DNA from: Candidatus Acidiferrales bacterium
GTDB taxonomy: Bacteria; Acidobacteriota; Terriglobia; Acidiferrales; UBA7541
Length of the DNA stretch: 64,000 nt
NCBI GenBank assembly: GCA_035934015.1
Contig: DASYYH010000016.1
Location: 1 to 64,000, forward strand
Direction: 5' to 3'
Part shown: positions 62,917 to 64,000 of the stretch, one piece after another
How the letters are laid out: every line of letters starts with the position of its first letter
How positions within the stretch are numbered: position 1 is the first letter of the stretch
The notes under the pieces: generated by a model
The model's database searches: none
The model's input: the letters and a program-made list of their open reading frames with translations, nothing else
Told to the model about the DNA's origin: nothing
Position numbers and translations under genes: made by a program

Positions 62917-64000
62917 ATGATAGCTAGAGTGCATCCTTCCCTGCGGATTCCGATCATTCTAATCGGACTGCTTTTTGCGTCTTTCTGTGCGATGGCACAG
63001 GATACGGGCCATTCAGGTCAGCGAATACCGCTTCGCGACGCGTGGCAATTGCAGTCCTCATGTAAATTGCAGGCGACGGGGCAAGAAATTTCGACCCTGG
63101 CATTCCGCCCGAAGGGCTGGCATGAAACAGCCGTGCCTTCAACCGTCCTTGCCGCGCTGGTGGCTGACAAGACCTATCCCGATCCTTACTTCGGAATGAA
63201 CCTGCGAAAAATTCCCGGCACAACCTATCCCATCGGAACAATTTTTGCGAAACAGGCGATGCCGAAAGATAGTCCTTTCGCCTGTTCCTGGTGGTATCGG
63301 AAGGAATTCAGCCTGCCGAAGGAACTGGGAAAACAGCGAATCTGGCTGCATTTTGACGGAATCAACTACCGCGCTAATGTTTGGATCAATGGGTCGAAGG
63401 TTGCCGATGCCAGCGATGTCGTTGGCTCGTACCGGACTTACGATTTCGATGTTACAAAATTCGTAGGCGCAGGCGAAGAAAACGCAGTCGCCGTAGAAAC
63501 GTTTGCCCCGACCGAGAACGACCTGGCGATGAACTGGGTCGATTGGAACCCTGCGCCGCCGGATAAGGACATGGGGCTGTGGGACGCGGCGTACTTGACA
63601 ACGAGCGGCGCTGTGACGGTTCGATATCCCGAAGTTGTCACGCATTTCACTGACGCCTCGCTTAAGCAAGCAAACTTGAGCGTAATCGCCGAGGTCGCAA
63701 ATGCCTCCGATAGAACTGTGAGCACAAAGGTAGAAGCGGCATTCGACGGCATCCATGTTGCACAAGCTGTTGCTCTCCGGCCTGGCGAAAACCGTACGGT
63801 CACGTTTACACCGGACCAATTTCCGCAGCTGCGTATCTCCAATCCGAAGGTTTGGTGGCCGCATGGGCTCGGGCCGCAAGCGCTGCACACGCTGACGATG
63901 CGCGCGGTGGTCGGCGGAATCGCATCCGATGAACAGCAGAGCCGCTTTGGAATTCGCGAGATAACATCCGAGCTAAACAAAGAAAACTATCGCCTCTTCC
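62917..64000 (+). CDS. GH2 exo-beta-glycosidase (exo-glucosaminidase/mannosidase-like), 5' fragment
   Basis: The first 361 residues are inside the window and the gene runs off the right edge. A signal (IPIILIGLLFASFCAMAQ) precedes the GH2 sugar-binding domain: VPSTVLAALVADKTYPDP, YFGMNLRKIPG, SWWYRKEFSLPKELG, WLHFDGINYRANVWINGSKV, then the immunoglobulin-like domain with NWVDWNPAPPDKDMGLWDAA and NPKVWWPHGLGPQALHTL. The N-terminal pattern is close to exo-beta-D-glucosaminidases (chitosan breakdown) and beta-mannosidases. The catalytic barrel lies beyond the edge, so specificity is not set. ATG 62917 is supported by the signal peptide; a weak ribosome-binding site precedes it. Two propeller-protein genes lie upstream. 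Confidence 0.88.
   Translation, partial: MIARVHPSLRIPIILIGLLFASFCAMAQDTGHSGQRIPLRDAWQLQSSCKLQATGQEISTLAFRPKGWHETAVPSTVLAALVADKTYPDPYFGMNLRKIPGTTYPIGTIFAKQAMPKDSPFACSWWYRKEFSLPKELGKQRIWLHFDGINYRANVWINGSKVADASDVVGSYRTYDFDVTKFVGAGEENAVAVETFAPTENDLAMNWVDWNPAPPDKDMGLWDAAYLTTSGAVTVRYPEVVTHFTDASLKQANLSVIAEVANASDRTVSTKVEAAFDGIHVAQAVALRPGENRTVTFTPDQFPQLRISNPKVWWPHGLGPQALHTLTMRAVVGGIASDEQQSRFGIREITSELNKENYRLF

Overview
The window is a GC-rich, gene-dense bacterial chromosome segment with about 54 protein genes and no rRNA, tRNA or CRISPR that I could find. It most resembles a soil member of the Acidobacteriota. The grounds are PadR regulators paired with MacB/FtsX-type permeases of the acidobacterial duplicated orphan permease (ADOP) kind, many small secreted proteins, a secreted GH2 enzyme with beta-propeller proteins, and short intergenic hairpin/repeat modules of a kind common in that phylum. 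This placement is an inference.

Layout. 0-1.3 kb: the start of an ADOP permease and its PadR regulator (reverse), separated and flanked by repeat modules. 1.3-2.9 kb: deoB, with a repeat module captured inside the reading frame, and a small membrane protein. 2.9-11.6 kb: uvrA followed by secreted TPR and helical proteins and a SprT-like metallopeptidase, then uvrC, so two nucleotide-excision-repair subunits bracket an unexplained envelope set. 11.7-15.9 kb: YtxH/DUF948-type membrane proteins, then mnmA and a cysteine desulfurase (tRNA 2-thiouridine) and two small membrane proteins. 15.9-21.0 kb: an outer-membrane barrel, a SAM hydrolase (DUF62), dppB/dppC-type permeases and a CorC/HlyC membrane protein. 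21.3-25.2 kb: xseB, ispA, a nickel/cobalt-type transporter, tlyA and nadK. 25.2-32.7 kb: a secreted alpha/beta hydrolase, then on the reverse strand typA, hpt, deoC, a GAF-GAF-PP2C phosphatase and lysA. 33.0-34.3 kb: an Hpt protein and a response regulator with a degenerate GGDEF domain. 34.6-42.1 kb: an mdtABC-type RND efflux operon.

42.5-50.0 kb is the metabolic accessory block: a Tat-exported bicupin oxalate decarboxylase, an exported class V aminotransferase, and a five-gene operon (cupin, HpcH/HpaI-like lyase, acyl-CoA dehydrogenase, family III CoA-transferase, MaoC hydratase). Together these could activate, oxidise, hydrate and cleave a carboxylic acid as its CoA ester. 50.0-54.9 kb: PPK2, a secreted amidohydrolase, and a PLP decarboxylase divergent from a CGNR regulator across an operator-like region with three AACCTGT sites. 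55.0-64.0 kb: a stand-alone ADOP-like permease, a translationally coupled PadR/ADOP pair under a strong promoter with two perfect inverted repeats, tandem paralogous beta-propeller proteins, and the start of a GH2 exo-glycosidase that runs off the right edge.

Housekeeping calls rest on conserved motifs and are firm. Substrates of the permeases, the CoA operon and the small secreted proteins cannot be read from the sequence. Many starts are GTG or TTG and were chosen by ribosome-binding sites or family N-termini, as stated in each entry.
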